Shown here: in pieces, positions 35,997 to 45,102 of the stretch | How positions within the stretch are numbered: the first letter of the stretch is position 1 | Layout of the letters: each line of letters begins with the position of its first letter | NCBI GenBank assembly: GCA_963846585.1 | Contig: CAWJWO010000002.1 | Location: 186,001 to 250,000, forward strand | Length of the DNA stretch: 64,000 nucleotides | Reading direction: 5' to 3' | Source: JAAUTT01 sp963846585 | GTDB taxonomy: Bacteria; Bacteroidota; Bacteroidia; Bacteroidales; JAAUTT01 | Program-made: the position numbers and the translations under genes | The notes under the pieces: generated by a model | What the model was told of the DNA's origin: nothing | The model's database searches: none | Seen by the model: the letters and a program-made list of their open reading frames with translations, nothing else

Positions 35997-36731
35997 ATGA
36001 TAGAAAAACCAAAAATAAGTTTGTTTTTCCCGGTTTTCAATGACGAAAATACTGTTAAAATAGTGACAGAAAAAGCTATTCAGGTTCTGGATGATATAGC
36101 AGAAGATTATGAAATATTAATAATAAATGATTGTAGCCCTGATAAATCTGGTATTATAGCAGATGAATTATCCGGACAAAACAACAAAATACGGGTAATT
36201 CATCACGCTGAACATTTGGGATATGGCGCAGCAGTATTAACAGGACTCACTAATTCGCAATTTGAATATATATGTTTTACAGATGGTGATGATGAATATG
36301 ATGTAACTGATTTTAGAAAGTTATTAAAACTTCGGGATTATTATGATCTTATTATCACATTCCGTTACATAAGGATGTACTCATCATGGAGGATATTTGT
36401 TTCAAGAACATATAATATATTACTCAGATTTCTTTTTAAAGTTAAATACAGGGATATAAGTACAGGTCTTAGAATGATAAGAAAAAGCCTCCTGAATGAA
36501 ATTTCCATTCAATCGACAAGTCCGTTTATTGGAGCCGAAATTACAATTAAAGCTATGCTTAAAGGTTACAGGGTTGGCGAAGTGGGAATTCAAACATTTC
36601 CCCGCGCTTTTGGCAAAGGCGTATCAGTATCTTCAATAAATATTTGGAAAACGATAAAAGATATGATTAAAATACATGGTCAGATATTTTCTTCAGATTA
36701 TGATTTACCAAAAGACAGATCAAGATTTTGA
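35997..36731 (+). CDS. GT2 glycosyltransferase, dolichyl-phosphate-mannose-synthase-like
   Basis: 244 residues with no membrane segments. GT-A fold: SLFFPVFNDENTVKIV at the start, LIINDCSPDKSG (first Asp motif), ICFTDGDDEYDVTDF (DxD equivalent) and YRDISTGLRMIRKSLLNEIS, all features of DPM1-like GT2 enzymes that put a sugar on polyprenyl phosphate at the cytoplasmic face. It sits between the DprE2-like gene and the TMTC-type gene (19 bp upstream of the latter), so it probably makes the lipid-linked donor used there. The sugar is unknown. Confidence 0.8.
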   Translation: MIEKPKISLFFPVFNDENTVKIVTEKAIQVLDDIAEDYEILIINDCSPDKSGIIADELSGQNNKIRVIHHAEHLGYGAAVLTGLTNSQFEYICFTDGDDEYDVTDFRKLLKLRDYYDLIITFRYIRMYSSWRIFVSRTYNILLRFLFKVKYRDISTGLRMIRKSLLNEISIQSTSPFIGAEITIKAMLKGYRVGEVGIQTFPRAFGKGVSVSSINIWKTIKDMIKIHGQIFSSDYDLPKDRSRF

Positions 36732-36750
36732 TAACTAATTTCTAAATAAA

Positions 36751-38604
36751 TTGAAAATACCAGACAAGTTTATTTACATGTTTTTACTTTTAGTATTAAC
36801 AGTAATTGCATTTTCTCCCTCGCTATCAAATTCATTTACCAATTGGGACGATCCTATATATGTTCTAAATAATTCATTAATCCGTTCGCTATCATGGCAT
36901 AATGTTTGCTACATATTTTCCCCAACTACATTTTCTTGTGGCAACTATCATCCTGTAACAATTATGTCACTGGCAGTTAATTTTCATTTAGGACATCTTG
37001 ACCCATTTGGTTACATACTATTTAACCTGATTTTACATTCTTTAAGCGTATTGCTTGTATTTACTATAATCCGAAAATTATTTAAAAACGATCCCGTCGC
37101 GTTTATTTGTGCTGTTTTTTTCGCTGTACATCCTACCAATGTTGAGCCTGTAGCATGGGTGGCTGGCAGAAAAGATGTGCTTTTTGTTTTCTTTTACCTG
37201 TCATCAATTGTCATTTATTTAAATTATCTCGAAAAAAAAGATAAAAATAGTATATTAAGATATCTGTGTGTTTTTGTTCTTTTTATGTTATCCCTGCTTT
37301 CCAAGGGAACAGCCATGACCCTGCCTGCTATTTTATTTCTTATCGATTATTACAAAAACAGAAAGTTCAATCTTAAGATGGTTCTTGAAAAAATTCCATT
37401 TTTTATCATTTCCATTATTATCATCTTTATAGAAATGAAATCACAGAAGGAATATGGAGCTGTTGCACCTCCTGCTTCATTCGCGGTAATGCAAAAACGT
37501 TTTATAATATGTTATGGCTACGACTGCATTTTTTATGTTATCAGGTTTTTTGCCCCTGTTAATCTTTCAGCATGCTATCCTAATCTTATTTCTCTTCCTG
37601 ATAAATTACCCCTAATCTATTATGCAGGTTTTATAGCATCTATAGTAATATTGTCCTTGGATATATACTTAATAAGAAAAAATAAAATCATCTTTTTTGG
37701 TTTAACGTTTTTTTTTATTGCAATATCAACAGGATTACAATTCCGATTTGTAAGTGGCGGTTCTATTGCAGATAGGTACACATATATACCCTTTATAGGA
37801 ATATCCTTTATTGTTGCATATTATTTCGAAAAGTTAATATCGGGAATTTATTTGAAAAGGGTAAGAAAATTGATATTTACTTTGGGGGTTGTTGTAATAA
37901 TTTTGTTCTCATATTCAACTTATACCCGCTGTGAAATATGGAAAAATTCAGGGGTTTTATTCACGGATGTGATCAGCAAATATCCTGATATACCAATGGC
38001 TTATACGAACAGGGGCTCCTTTTATTTTAACTATGGATACTTTGATGAAGCTATCAGGGACTATAGTAAAGCTATTGAACTCAAACCAGATTATGCCCTT
38101 GCTCTTTATAACCGGGGCACTGCCTTCTATACTTTGAGAAAAATGGATTTTGCAATTAAAGATTACACTAATGCTATACAACTTAATCATGATTACACAG
38201 ATGCATATAACAACAGGGGAATTGCCTATATGTATAGTGGTAAAATCAGGGAAGCTATTATAGACTATAGCAAAGCTATTAAATTGAAGCCAAATTATAC
38301 TGATGTATATTACAATCGCGGATTAGCTTTTAAAACCATTGGCCAAATGGCAGATGCAATAAATGACTTCAATCTGACAATAATAATGGACCCAAATTAC
38401 ATTAAGGCATATTACAATCGTGGAATTTCATATAAAGAAAATGGAAATATTGATAACGCCATCAATGATTTCAACATTATTATTAAAATGTCCCCTACAG
38501 AGGCAGAGTTTTATTTTAAACGCGGGGAATGTTATAAATTGAAAGGCTTATTAAAAGAAGCGGAAAGTGATTTTAATGAGTATAACGAACTAATTAATAG
38601 ATAG
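36751..38604 (+). CDS. TMTC-type GT-C protein with TPRs (divergent member)
   Basis: 617 residues from a TTG start (ATG 36778 is ten codons in). Membrane segments lie up to about residue 395. The GT-C acidic pair is NWDDPIYVLNNSLI in the first loop; YHPVTIMSLAVNF and HPTNVEPVAWVAGRKDVLFV correspond to the RPL..LTF and HP.HTE.VA..KGR motifs of TMTC proteins. Six or more canonical TPRs fill about 410-610 (YTNRGSFYFNYGYFDEAIRD and similar). It is only distantly related to the three paralogues at 28305, 43101 and 45103. Last gene of the DprE1-DprE2-GT2-GT-C run. Confidence 0.78.
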   Translation: MKIPDKFIYMFLLLVLTVIAFSPSLSNSFTNWDDPIYVLNNSLIRSLSWHNVCYIFSPTTFSCGNYHPVTIMSLAVNFHLGHLDPFGYILFNLILHSLSVLLVFTIIRKLFKNDPVAFICAVFFAVHPTNVEPVAWVAGRKDVLFVFFYLSSIVIYLNYLEKKDKNSILRYLCVFVLFMLSLLSKGTAMTLPAILFLIDYYKNRKFNLKMVLEKIPFFIISIIIIFIEMKSQKEYGAVAPPASFAVMQKRFIICYGYDCIFYVIRFFAPVNLSACYPNLISLPDKLPLIYYAGFIASIVILSLDIYLIRKNKIIFFGLTFFFIAISTGLQFRFVSGGSIADRYTYIPFIGISFIVAYYFEKLISGIYLKRVRKLIFTLGVVVIILFSYSTYTRCEIWKNSGVLFTDVISKYPDIPMAYTNRGSFYFNYGYFDEAIRDYSKAIELKPDYALALYNRGTAFYTLRKMDFAIKDYTNAIQLNHDYTDAYNNRGIAYMYSGKIREAIIDYSKAIKLKPNYTDVYYNRGLAFKTIGQMADAINDFNLTIIMDPNYIKAYYNRGISYKENGNIDNAINDFNIIIKMSPTEAEFYFKRGECYKLKGLLKEAESDFNEYNELINR

Positions 38605-38620
38605 TTACATAATTAAATTT

Positions 38621-41602
38621 TTAATTTGATTTCTCCTTTTTTATAGATTCTAACAGCTGTTTTGCCATTTGCAAATCTGGTCTTAACAAAAGCGCTTTAT
38701 CCAGATATTTTTCTGCTTCAGTGTATTTTTTTTCCTTATAGAATAATATTCCCAGACTAAAGGCTCCATGCACATCCTCAGGGAACCCTGTCGTCATGGC
38801 AGTGTAAACTTCCCTGGCCTTTTCAAGGTTTCCCATTTTAAAATAAACCATCCCTAAAACATCCCATGCATGGATGTCTTTCCTATTAAGTTTAATGCCA
38901 TTTTCACACCAAGTGAGTGCAATCTCAAATTGAGAACTGTTCATATAAAATTCTGCCATGGATGTAGAATTAATTGATGACTTTGGGTTTATCAAAAATG
39001 CTTTTTTATAAGCCCTTTCAGCACGAAAAAACATATTTTTTTTCTCATAAAGTTTTCCGTAATAAGTATATAATTCTGACTGATTAATGATGTTTGAAGA
39101 AATCAACGTCTGATAATTATAAATTTTTGGCAATACTGCAGTATCCGCATCCTGAATAGCATTATAAATTGTGCTTATTTGCTCCCTAATATCAGAAAGG
39201 CTATAGAAAAGCCCGCGCGGGGCATTAAATTCAACATAAGGATAATTATCAGTATTTAATGGCGCATTTCCGCAAAAACGCAATAAAGCATCGCGATCCA
39301 GAATGGCATTACTTATAAACGACACGGGATCCTCAATTCCGGTTGAAGCAAGATCCTGTTGAATTGCCTGGATGCGATATAATTTTTGTATCTTGTCCAT
39401 ATCAATTTTAATCGAATCTCGACTGCCTATTAACAGCACGTCCCCAGGAATGGTTGATTGTTTTTTTTCAGGTAAATTGGAAAGAGGAACCACCCATAGC
39501 ATGGCATCCGGGAATACCGAACAAAAAGTCCGCATTTGTGATCTCATTACTTCAAGTGGCATATCATACATATGAAACCACTGACAAAAAATACCTTTTC
39601 TGTTTAATCGCTCTATTCCGGATTTATAAAACTCTTGTGTAAACAAATTTGAAACTCCTGTAATCCATGGGTTTGAGGGTTCCGAAATAATAACATCATA
39701 CATTTTAGAGGTTGTAAGCAACACATTACGCCCATCTCTGAAAATAATATGAAATTTAGGATCGTTGTAAACTCTATTGTTTATTTCGCTAAACAATTTT
39801 TTGGATCCGTATACTGCCGGCTCAATTTCAATTGTTTCAATAGATTTCAATGGGTATAAGCTTACAGTTCCGCTGGTGCATCCACTTCCCCACCCAATTA
39901 TCAATGCATTGCTCGTATTAGGATTAAGAGCCAATGGCACATGTGCCAGCATTTTTTGAGTATTCAGATCCCCAATGCTGGCATCTGTTTTTCCATTAAC
40001 GGAAAGAAATAATCCGAATCCTTCAGAGTTTGTAACTGCAACTACGGATTCAATTCCCTCTTTATAATATAATATCTTACGGTTGCTTTTTAATGATTTT
40101 AAAAGTCCAAATGCGTTTCTTTTTTCGTCTTTGTTTTGTTGTAACCCATATTTATAAATGCCAGAGGTTACAACCAATGGTTCCCATGGATTCCATATCG
40201 TCCCAAGTATTATGGCCACTATAATTACCATAGTCGAGAAACTTACCTGAGTTTGAATATTCCATTTCTTATAAATACCAAGTACAATGATGCTTAAAAT
40301 AAAAGGCAAGGCAGCCGCGAAAATATATCCTTTTTGAAGACCAAAGACAGGAATAATAAGAAATCCCGTAAGCAATGCACCAATTAATGTTCCAAACGTA
40401 TTCCAGGCATATAGTTTTGATGTGATCAACCGTGATTCATTTGGTCCAACAGAATCCTGACTAACTAACCTTAAGATAAACGGGAAAATAAAACCAAAAA
40501 GTGAGGTCAATACAATCATGACTAGAAAACACAACAGAAACCCAGCGAATTGATATACTTCAAATGTTAATGGTAAGTAATCCATCAGGCTATAATAAAA
40601 AAGTGGTAGCCAGCCAATCGCTGCAGCACTGATAAGGATACCTGTGCCCAAAAGCAATAACAGCCAAATGAGAATCCTGAAAGGGTTCTTTATTTTTCCC
40701 CAATATTTTTCATATAACCAGGTTCCGGCAACTAAACCCAGCAGAAATGAAAACAGCATTATGTTAAACGAATAAATTGAAGAGCCGATTACAAAAGCAA
40801 ACGATCTGCTCCAAAGTATTTCCAGGCAAAATGATGTAGCACCGACAATTGATGCCACAAGCATAAATATGACCGGAACTTTTGTGCTTTTTATTTTTAA
40901 TTGCCCGGGATCTTCTGCCATTTGAATATTGGTTGACGGCAATTTATTGAAGAATATCATCAGGGTACATATTCCGGCAATAATAAAATTTAATGCAATT
41001 GCAATAATATATGCTTTTGATAACCCTAGTAAAGGAAAAAGTATATAAGTGGTTATAAGCACACCGGCAGCGCCTCCCAAAGTATTCATGTAATATAATC
41101 TTGAAAGAACTTTATGGTGTGATACATGTCGCGAAAGAATTTGTACCAGCAACGGAACTGTTGCCCCCATGCAAAGGGTTGGTATCAGTATAACAAGGCC
41201 GGCAAAAATAATCCTTAACGGGACTTCGAAGGCATTCGGTAAAGAAACGTTACGTAAAAAATTGCCCCAGAATTCAGGCAATATTTTTAAAAGAACAAAT
41301 GAAATGATTGCAGAAGCGGCAATTAGAAATTCAACAAAGGCGTATGTTTTTAACGGGTTAGATATTTTAATACGGCCAGCAAAATAACTTCCTAACGCTA
41401 TTCCTCCCATATAAGTAGCAAGGATTACCGTAACAGCGTGCGTAGTATTTCCGAAAATTAAGCCAAAAGAACGCATCCAGAGAGATTCATAAATAAGCCC
41501 CGCTGCTCCGGAAAAAAATGTCAGGAAAGGCAATACTTTTTCAAAGCCAATAAAAGTGGCTTTAGTTGATTTAAAATAAGAAAAGAATCTTTGGACTTTC
41601 AT
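38621..41602 (-). CDS. MFS-like / spermidine-synthase-like / TPR fusion protein (2)
   Basis: 993 residues, same architecture as the gene at 22680 but with divergent sequence. Membrane half about 22-460, with FFSGAAGLIYESLWMRSFGL repeated as VGATSFCLEILWSRSFAFVI. The Rossmann domain has ALIIGWGSGCTSGTVSLYPL and FRDGRNVLLTT. Its active-site loop is the family-typical IISEPSNPWITGVSNLFTQE, which the first copy lacks. TPRs run from about 840 to the end. It is transcribed against the flanking genes and ends 17 bp from the end of the TMTC-type gene at 38604. The biochemical role is unknown. Confidence 0.8.
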   Translation of the reverse strand: MKVQRFFSYFKSTKATFIGFEKVLPFLTFFSGAAGLIYESLWMRSFGLIFGNTTHAVTVILATYMGGIALGSYFAGRIKISNPLKTYAFVEFLIAASAIISFVLLKILPEFWGNFLRNVSLPNAFEVPLRIIFAGLVILIPTLCMGATVPLLVQILSRHVSHHKVLSRLYYMNTLGGAAGVLITTYILFPLLGLSKAYIIAIALNFIIAGICTLMIFFNKLPSTNIQMAEDPGQLKIKSTKVPVIFMLVASIVGATSFCLEILWSRSFAFVIGSSIYSFNIMLFSFLLGLVAGTWLYEKYWGKIKNPFRILIWLLLLLGTGILISAAAIGWLPLFYYSLMDYLPLTFEVYQFAGFLLCFLVMIVLTSLFGFIFPFILRLVSQDSVGPNESRLITSKLYAWNTFGTLIGALLTGFLIIPVFGLQKGYIFAAALPFILSIIVLGIYKKWNIQTQVSFSTMVIIVAIILGTIWNPWEPLVVTSGIYKYGLQQNKDEKRNAFGLLKSLKSNRKILYYKEGIESVVAVTNSEGFGLFLSVNGKTDASIGDLNTQKMLAHVPLALNPNTSNALIIGWGSGCTSGTVSLYPLKSIETIEIEPAVYGSKKLFSEINNRVYNDPKFHIIFRDGRNVLLTTSKMYDVIISEPSNPWITGVSNLFTQEFYKSGIERLNRKGIFCQWFHMYDMPLEVMRSQMRTFCSVFPDAMLWVVPLSNLPEKKQSTIPGDVLLIGSRDSIKIDMDKIQKLYRIQAIQQDLASTGIEDPVSFISNAILDRDALLRFCGNAPLNTDNYPYVEFNAPRGLFYSLSDIREQISTIYNAIQDADTAVLPKIYNYQTLISSNIINQSELYTYYGKLYEKKNMFFRAERAYKKAFLINPKSSINSTSMAEFYMNSSQFEIALTWCENGIKLNRKDIHAWDVLGMVYFKMGNLEKAREVYTAMTTGFPEDVHGAFSLGILFYKEKKYTEAEKYLDKALLLRPDLQMAKQLLESIKKEKSN

Positions 41603-41703
41603 CGGTTATTTTTATACATTAAATATAAAAAGAATTCAATAATTACATATGGAAATAAATCTGAAATTATTGATTAATTTGCACTCTATTGAAATCTGTT
41701 AAA

Positions 41704-43104
41704 ATGGCTAAAGTCCTTCTTGTTAATTCGTGTAGCCCTGGAATCATGGGTAAAAGAAAAGATATTGGCGGCAAGCATCATCCTCTTGGGTTATTGTACA
41801 TAGCATCGGTACTCCTGGAAAATAAACATGAAGTTCAAATTTGTGATGAATTGGTAGGACAAATTCCCGAAGAGTATTTACTTTCATTCAAACCTGAATA
41901 TTTAGGCGTAAGCGTAAGAACTCCTGCATTTAACAGGGCTATTCAAATTGCCAAAGCTGCCAAATCATTTGGAACAAAAGTTATATTTGGCGGCCCTCAC
42001 GTTTCAGCACTTCCGGAAGAATCTATTATGGCTTCTGACTTTGTTGACGGAGTAATTGTCAATGAAGGCGAATATACATTTCTTGAATTATTAAATAGTT
42101 CAGATTGGTCAAATGTCAGAGGATTGGTATATAAAAAAGATACAATGGTATTGAAAAACCCTCCTCAAGAAAAAATCATCGATTTAAATTTATTACCATT
42201 CCCTGCAAGGCAACTCCTTGATGAAAAATTATATTACGGTACCCCGGAATATGGATTTTTAGTTCCACCACGTCAAAAATTTTGGACTATTTGCAGTTCA
42301 AGAGGTTGCCCTTATAATTGCACATATTGCAGTTCTGCTAATATTTTTGGAAAGAAATTCAGGTTCCGGAGTGCCTTAAACATTTTCAATGAAATAATGG
42401 AAGGATATAAACTTGGGGTAACAAATTTTGTATTTATTGACGATTCATTCGGCTTAAACAGTGAAATTACATCTGAACTATGTAACCTGATAATTGAAAA
42501 TAATATTATTATAAGGTGGTGCTGCCAAACAAGAGTAACTATACCAATTGAAACTATCAAATTAATGAAAACAGCCGGTTGTTCCCTTATTTCATTTGGA
42601 ATTGAATCCGGTTCAGAAAAAGTATTGGAAAATATAAAAAAAGGATTAACTAAAGATCTAATGAGAAAAGGGATTGAAAATGCAAAAAAAACAGGCCTAT
42701 TGGTCAAGGCATACTTTATTATTGGTTTACCAGGTGAAGGCAAAGAAGAATTTAAAGAATCCCTTATTTTTGCAAAATCTCTTGATATAGATTATTTGTG
42801 GTTATCAATCATAAAGATACTACCGGGATCAGAATTATGGAATACTAACATGGATAATATTGATTATAAAAATATTAATTGGGAAGATTTAAGTTATTTT
42901 AGTATAAATAATAATAAATTACTTCAAAAAAGGTATAATTTATTTTTAATATTGTTCTTTTTACAACCAAAGTTTATAAAAAATTTAATTAAAAGGATGT
43001 CCTATAGTGAAATGATGTATTTTTTAGAACTCATTAACGTATTTATACGTGAAAAATTTTACAATTATTATTCTGTTAGAAATAGAAAACATCAAATTAT
43101 ATGA
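41704..43104 (+). CDS. B12-binding-domain radical SAM protein
   Basis: About 466 residues from ATG 41704; a TTG five codons upstream (41689) also exists, but MAKVLLVNSCSP is the normal start of these proteins. The N-terminal cobalamin-binding-like Rossmann domain (PLGLLYIASVLLENKHEVQI; GGPHVSALPEE) is followed by the [4Fe-4S] motif CSSRGCPYNCTYCSS (Cys-x3-to-4-Cys-x2-Cys) and the radical SAM barrel (FVFIDDSFGLN; FGIESGSEKVLENI; KAYFIIGLPGEG). Such enzymes carry out methylations or rearrangements, often in lipid or glycan pathways. The stop overlaps the start of TMTC paralogue 2 (ATGA at 43101), so the two are coupled. Confidence 0.85.
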   Translation: MAKVLLVNSCSPGIMGKRKDIGGKHHPLGLLYIASVLLENKHEVQICDELVGQIPEEYLLSFKPEYLGVSVRTPAFNRAIQIAKAAKSFGTKVIFGGPHVSALPEESIMASDFVDGVIVNEGEYTFLELLNSSDWSNVRGLVYKKDTMVLKNPPQEKIIDLNLLPFPARQLLDEKLYYGTPEYGFLVPPRQKFWTICSSRGCPYNCTYCSSANIFGKKFRFRSALNIFNEIMEGYKLGVTNFVFIDDSFGLNSEITSELCNLIIENNIIIRWCCQTRVTIPIETIKLMKTAGCSLISFGIESGSEKVLENIKKGLTKDLMRKGIENAKKTGLLVKAYFIIGLPGEGKEEFKESLIFAKSLDIDYLWLSIIKILPGSELWNTNMDNIDYKNINWEDLSYFSINNNKLLQKRYNLFLILFFLQPKFIKNLIKRMSYSEMMYFLELINVFIREKFYNYYSVRNRKHQII

Positions 43105-45065
43105 CTGAATCACTAAATATTAATAAAAGCAAAATATTAAAGTTTATTTTTATTTCAGTGATTTGTTTTATTTTTTATGGTAATTCAATTCCAAATAAAT
43201 ATGCTTTTGATGATTTTATTGTTATCACACATAATCAGTTTACTCAAAATGGTATAGCTGGCATTCCTGATATTTTAAAGTTTGATTCATGGGTTGGTTG
43301 TTTTGGTAAAAATCCGAAATTTGTTGAAGGTGGTCGATACAGACCATTATCATTGGTTACCTTTGCTCTTGAGAACCAATTTTTCGGGAAAAATCCTTAT
43401 TTTAGCCATTTGATTAATGTTTTATTGTATATATTAACGGCCTTGTTATTATATACTTTACTTTTAAAGTTGTTTGGCAAGTATTTAAACAGTAATGAAT
43501 TTTTTGATTTTCCTTTTATTGCCGTATTACTATTTATTATACATCCTATCCATACTGAGGTAATTGACAATATTAAATGCAGGGATGAAATCATGACTTT
43601 GGCCGGTTCCCTCGCTGCTACAATTTTTATTTTGAAATACGTCGATTTTCATAAAATAATTTACCTTTTATATAGTTTCATCTGTTTTTTCCTTGCACTC
43701 CTATCAAAAGAAAATGCGATTACTTTTTTAGCTGTTATTCCATTATCAATATATTTTTATAGAAAAACTAACATCTTAACTTATATATATTCTTTAATTC
43801 CTTTATTTATTGCCACCATTTTATTCCTAATAATAAGAAAGTTAGCATTGGGAGAAACCGCTGCCCCACATCAGGATTTTATAAGCAACGCACTCATAGA
43901 TGCTTCCTTTACTCAAAAATACGCTACTATTTTCTATGCCCTCGGGTTATATATTAAATTACTTGTATTCCCTCACCCGCTTACGTTTGATTATTATCCG
44001 AACCATATCCCAATTGTAAATTGGACCAATATATTTGCTATCCTTTCATTTTGCTTCTATTGTTTTATTTTGATATACGCTTTGTTAACCATTGCCAAAA
44101 GGTCAGTCATTTCATACGGGATTTTATTTTATTTACTTCCCCTTTCTATAGTGTCTAACCTATTTTTCCCGATTGGAGGAGCAGTTATTACTGAACGGTT
44201 TATTTTTATTTCTTCCATAGGGTTTTCAATTATAATTGCCTGGTTTTTATCAACCAAAGTGTTTGTTCTACTAAAATCAAGTTATTTAAAGACATCCCTG
44301 ATAGCTGTAGTAATGCTATTTTGCTTTATTACAACTTACAGCCGGAATAAGGTTTGGAAAGACGACTTTTCTTTGTTTACCAATGATGTTAAAACCTCTT
44401 TTAATAGCCGGAAAAGCAATTTAGGAGTAAGTGTAGTTTTATTGGAAAAGGCTAACCAAATAAATGATAGTATTTTGGCCCGTAAATACAGGAAAGATGC
44501 ATTATTCTACGCTAACAGGTTGGTTAAAATATTTCCCAATTATGTTGATGCGGTTTACCGTTTAGGAAATGCATATTCGGAAAATAATATGCTGGATAGT
44601 GCCTTGGCTTGTTATAAAAGAACCATTTATTTATCCCCTGATTTAAATAATACAATATGTGATCAAATACCTTCAGTACTAAATAAGTCAAATGACGTTG
44701 ATTTCAAAATGAAATATTATCTTGAATTTATAAAATATTCCCCTGATAATTTTTCTATTAATTTTGAAATTGGATATTTATCAGGCAGGTATAAGAACGA
44801 TATTCAAAATTCTATATATTACCTTACCAGGGCTGTTGAAATTCAACCTGGTAATTTTGACGCGAATAATAATTTAGGCCTTGCATACAGGTTAGCCGGC
44901 AAATACGATAAATCCTCAATTTATCTTAAAAATGCAGTAAAAATAAACCCTTATAGTTTATCGGCATGGCAAAGTCTATATATTACTTATAAATTAGCCG
45001 GCGAGAAAGAAAATGAAACGGAAGTTTTGAAAAAAATTGATGATCTCCAAAACACCGGTTATTAG
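43101..45065 (+). CDS. TMTC-type GT-C glycosyltransferase with TPRs (paralogue 2)
   Basis: 654 residues, colinear with the gene at 28305 over the full length. GT-C acidic pair in YAFDDFIVITHNQFT. Hallmarks RYRPLSLVTFALE and HPIHTEVIDNIKCRDEIMTL, then SKENAITFLAVIPL. TPRs in the last 200 residues (AVEIQPGNFDANNNLGLAYR; IYLKNAVKINP). It is translationally coupled to the radical SAM gene (4-bp overlap) and followed 37 bp later by paralogue 3. Acceptor and sugar unknown. Confidence 0.8.
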   Translation: MTESLNINKSKILKFIFISVICFIFYGNSIPNKYAFDDFIVITHNQFTQNGIAGIPDILKFDSWVGCFGKNPKFVEGGRYRPLSLVTFALENQFFGKNPYFSHLINVLLYILTALLLYTLLLKLFGKYLNSNEFFDFPFIAVLLFIIHPIHTEVIDNIKCRDEIMTLAGSLAATIFILKYVDFHKIIYLLYSFICFFLALLSKENAITFLAVIPLSIYFYRKTNILTYIYSLIPLFIATILFLIIRKLALGETAAPHQDFISNALIDASFTQKYATIFYALGLYIKLLVFPHPLTFDYYPNHIPIVNWTNIFAILSFCFYCFILIYALLTIAKRSVISYGILFYLLPLSIVSNLFFPIGGAVITERFIFISSIGFSIIIAWFLSTKVFVLLKSSYLKTSLIAVVMLFCFITTYSRNKVWKDDFSLFTNDVKTSFNSRKSNLGVSVVLLEKANQINDSILARKYRKDALFYANRLVKIFPNYVDAVYRLGNAYSENNMLDSALACYKRTIYLSPDLNNTICDQIPSVLNKSNDVDFKMKYYLEFIKYSPDNFSINFEIGYLSGRYKNDIQNSIYYLTRAVEIQPGNFDANNNLGLAYRLAGKYDKSSIYLKNAVKINPYSLSAWQSLYITYKLAGEKENETEVLKKIDDLQNTGY

Positions 45066-45102
45066 AAATAATAAGAAAGTATTGGGCCTAATAAGTTAAA
45101 AT

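Noticed and set aside
38621..41602. Polyamine biosynthesis role for the spermidine-synthase-like proteins
   Set aside because: Both are huge membrane/TPR fusions of a family with unknown reaction, and no other polyamine gene is nearby.
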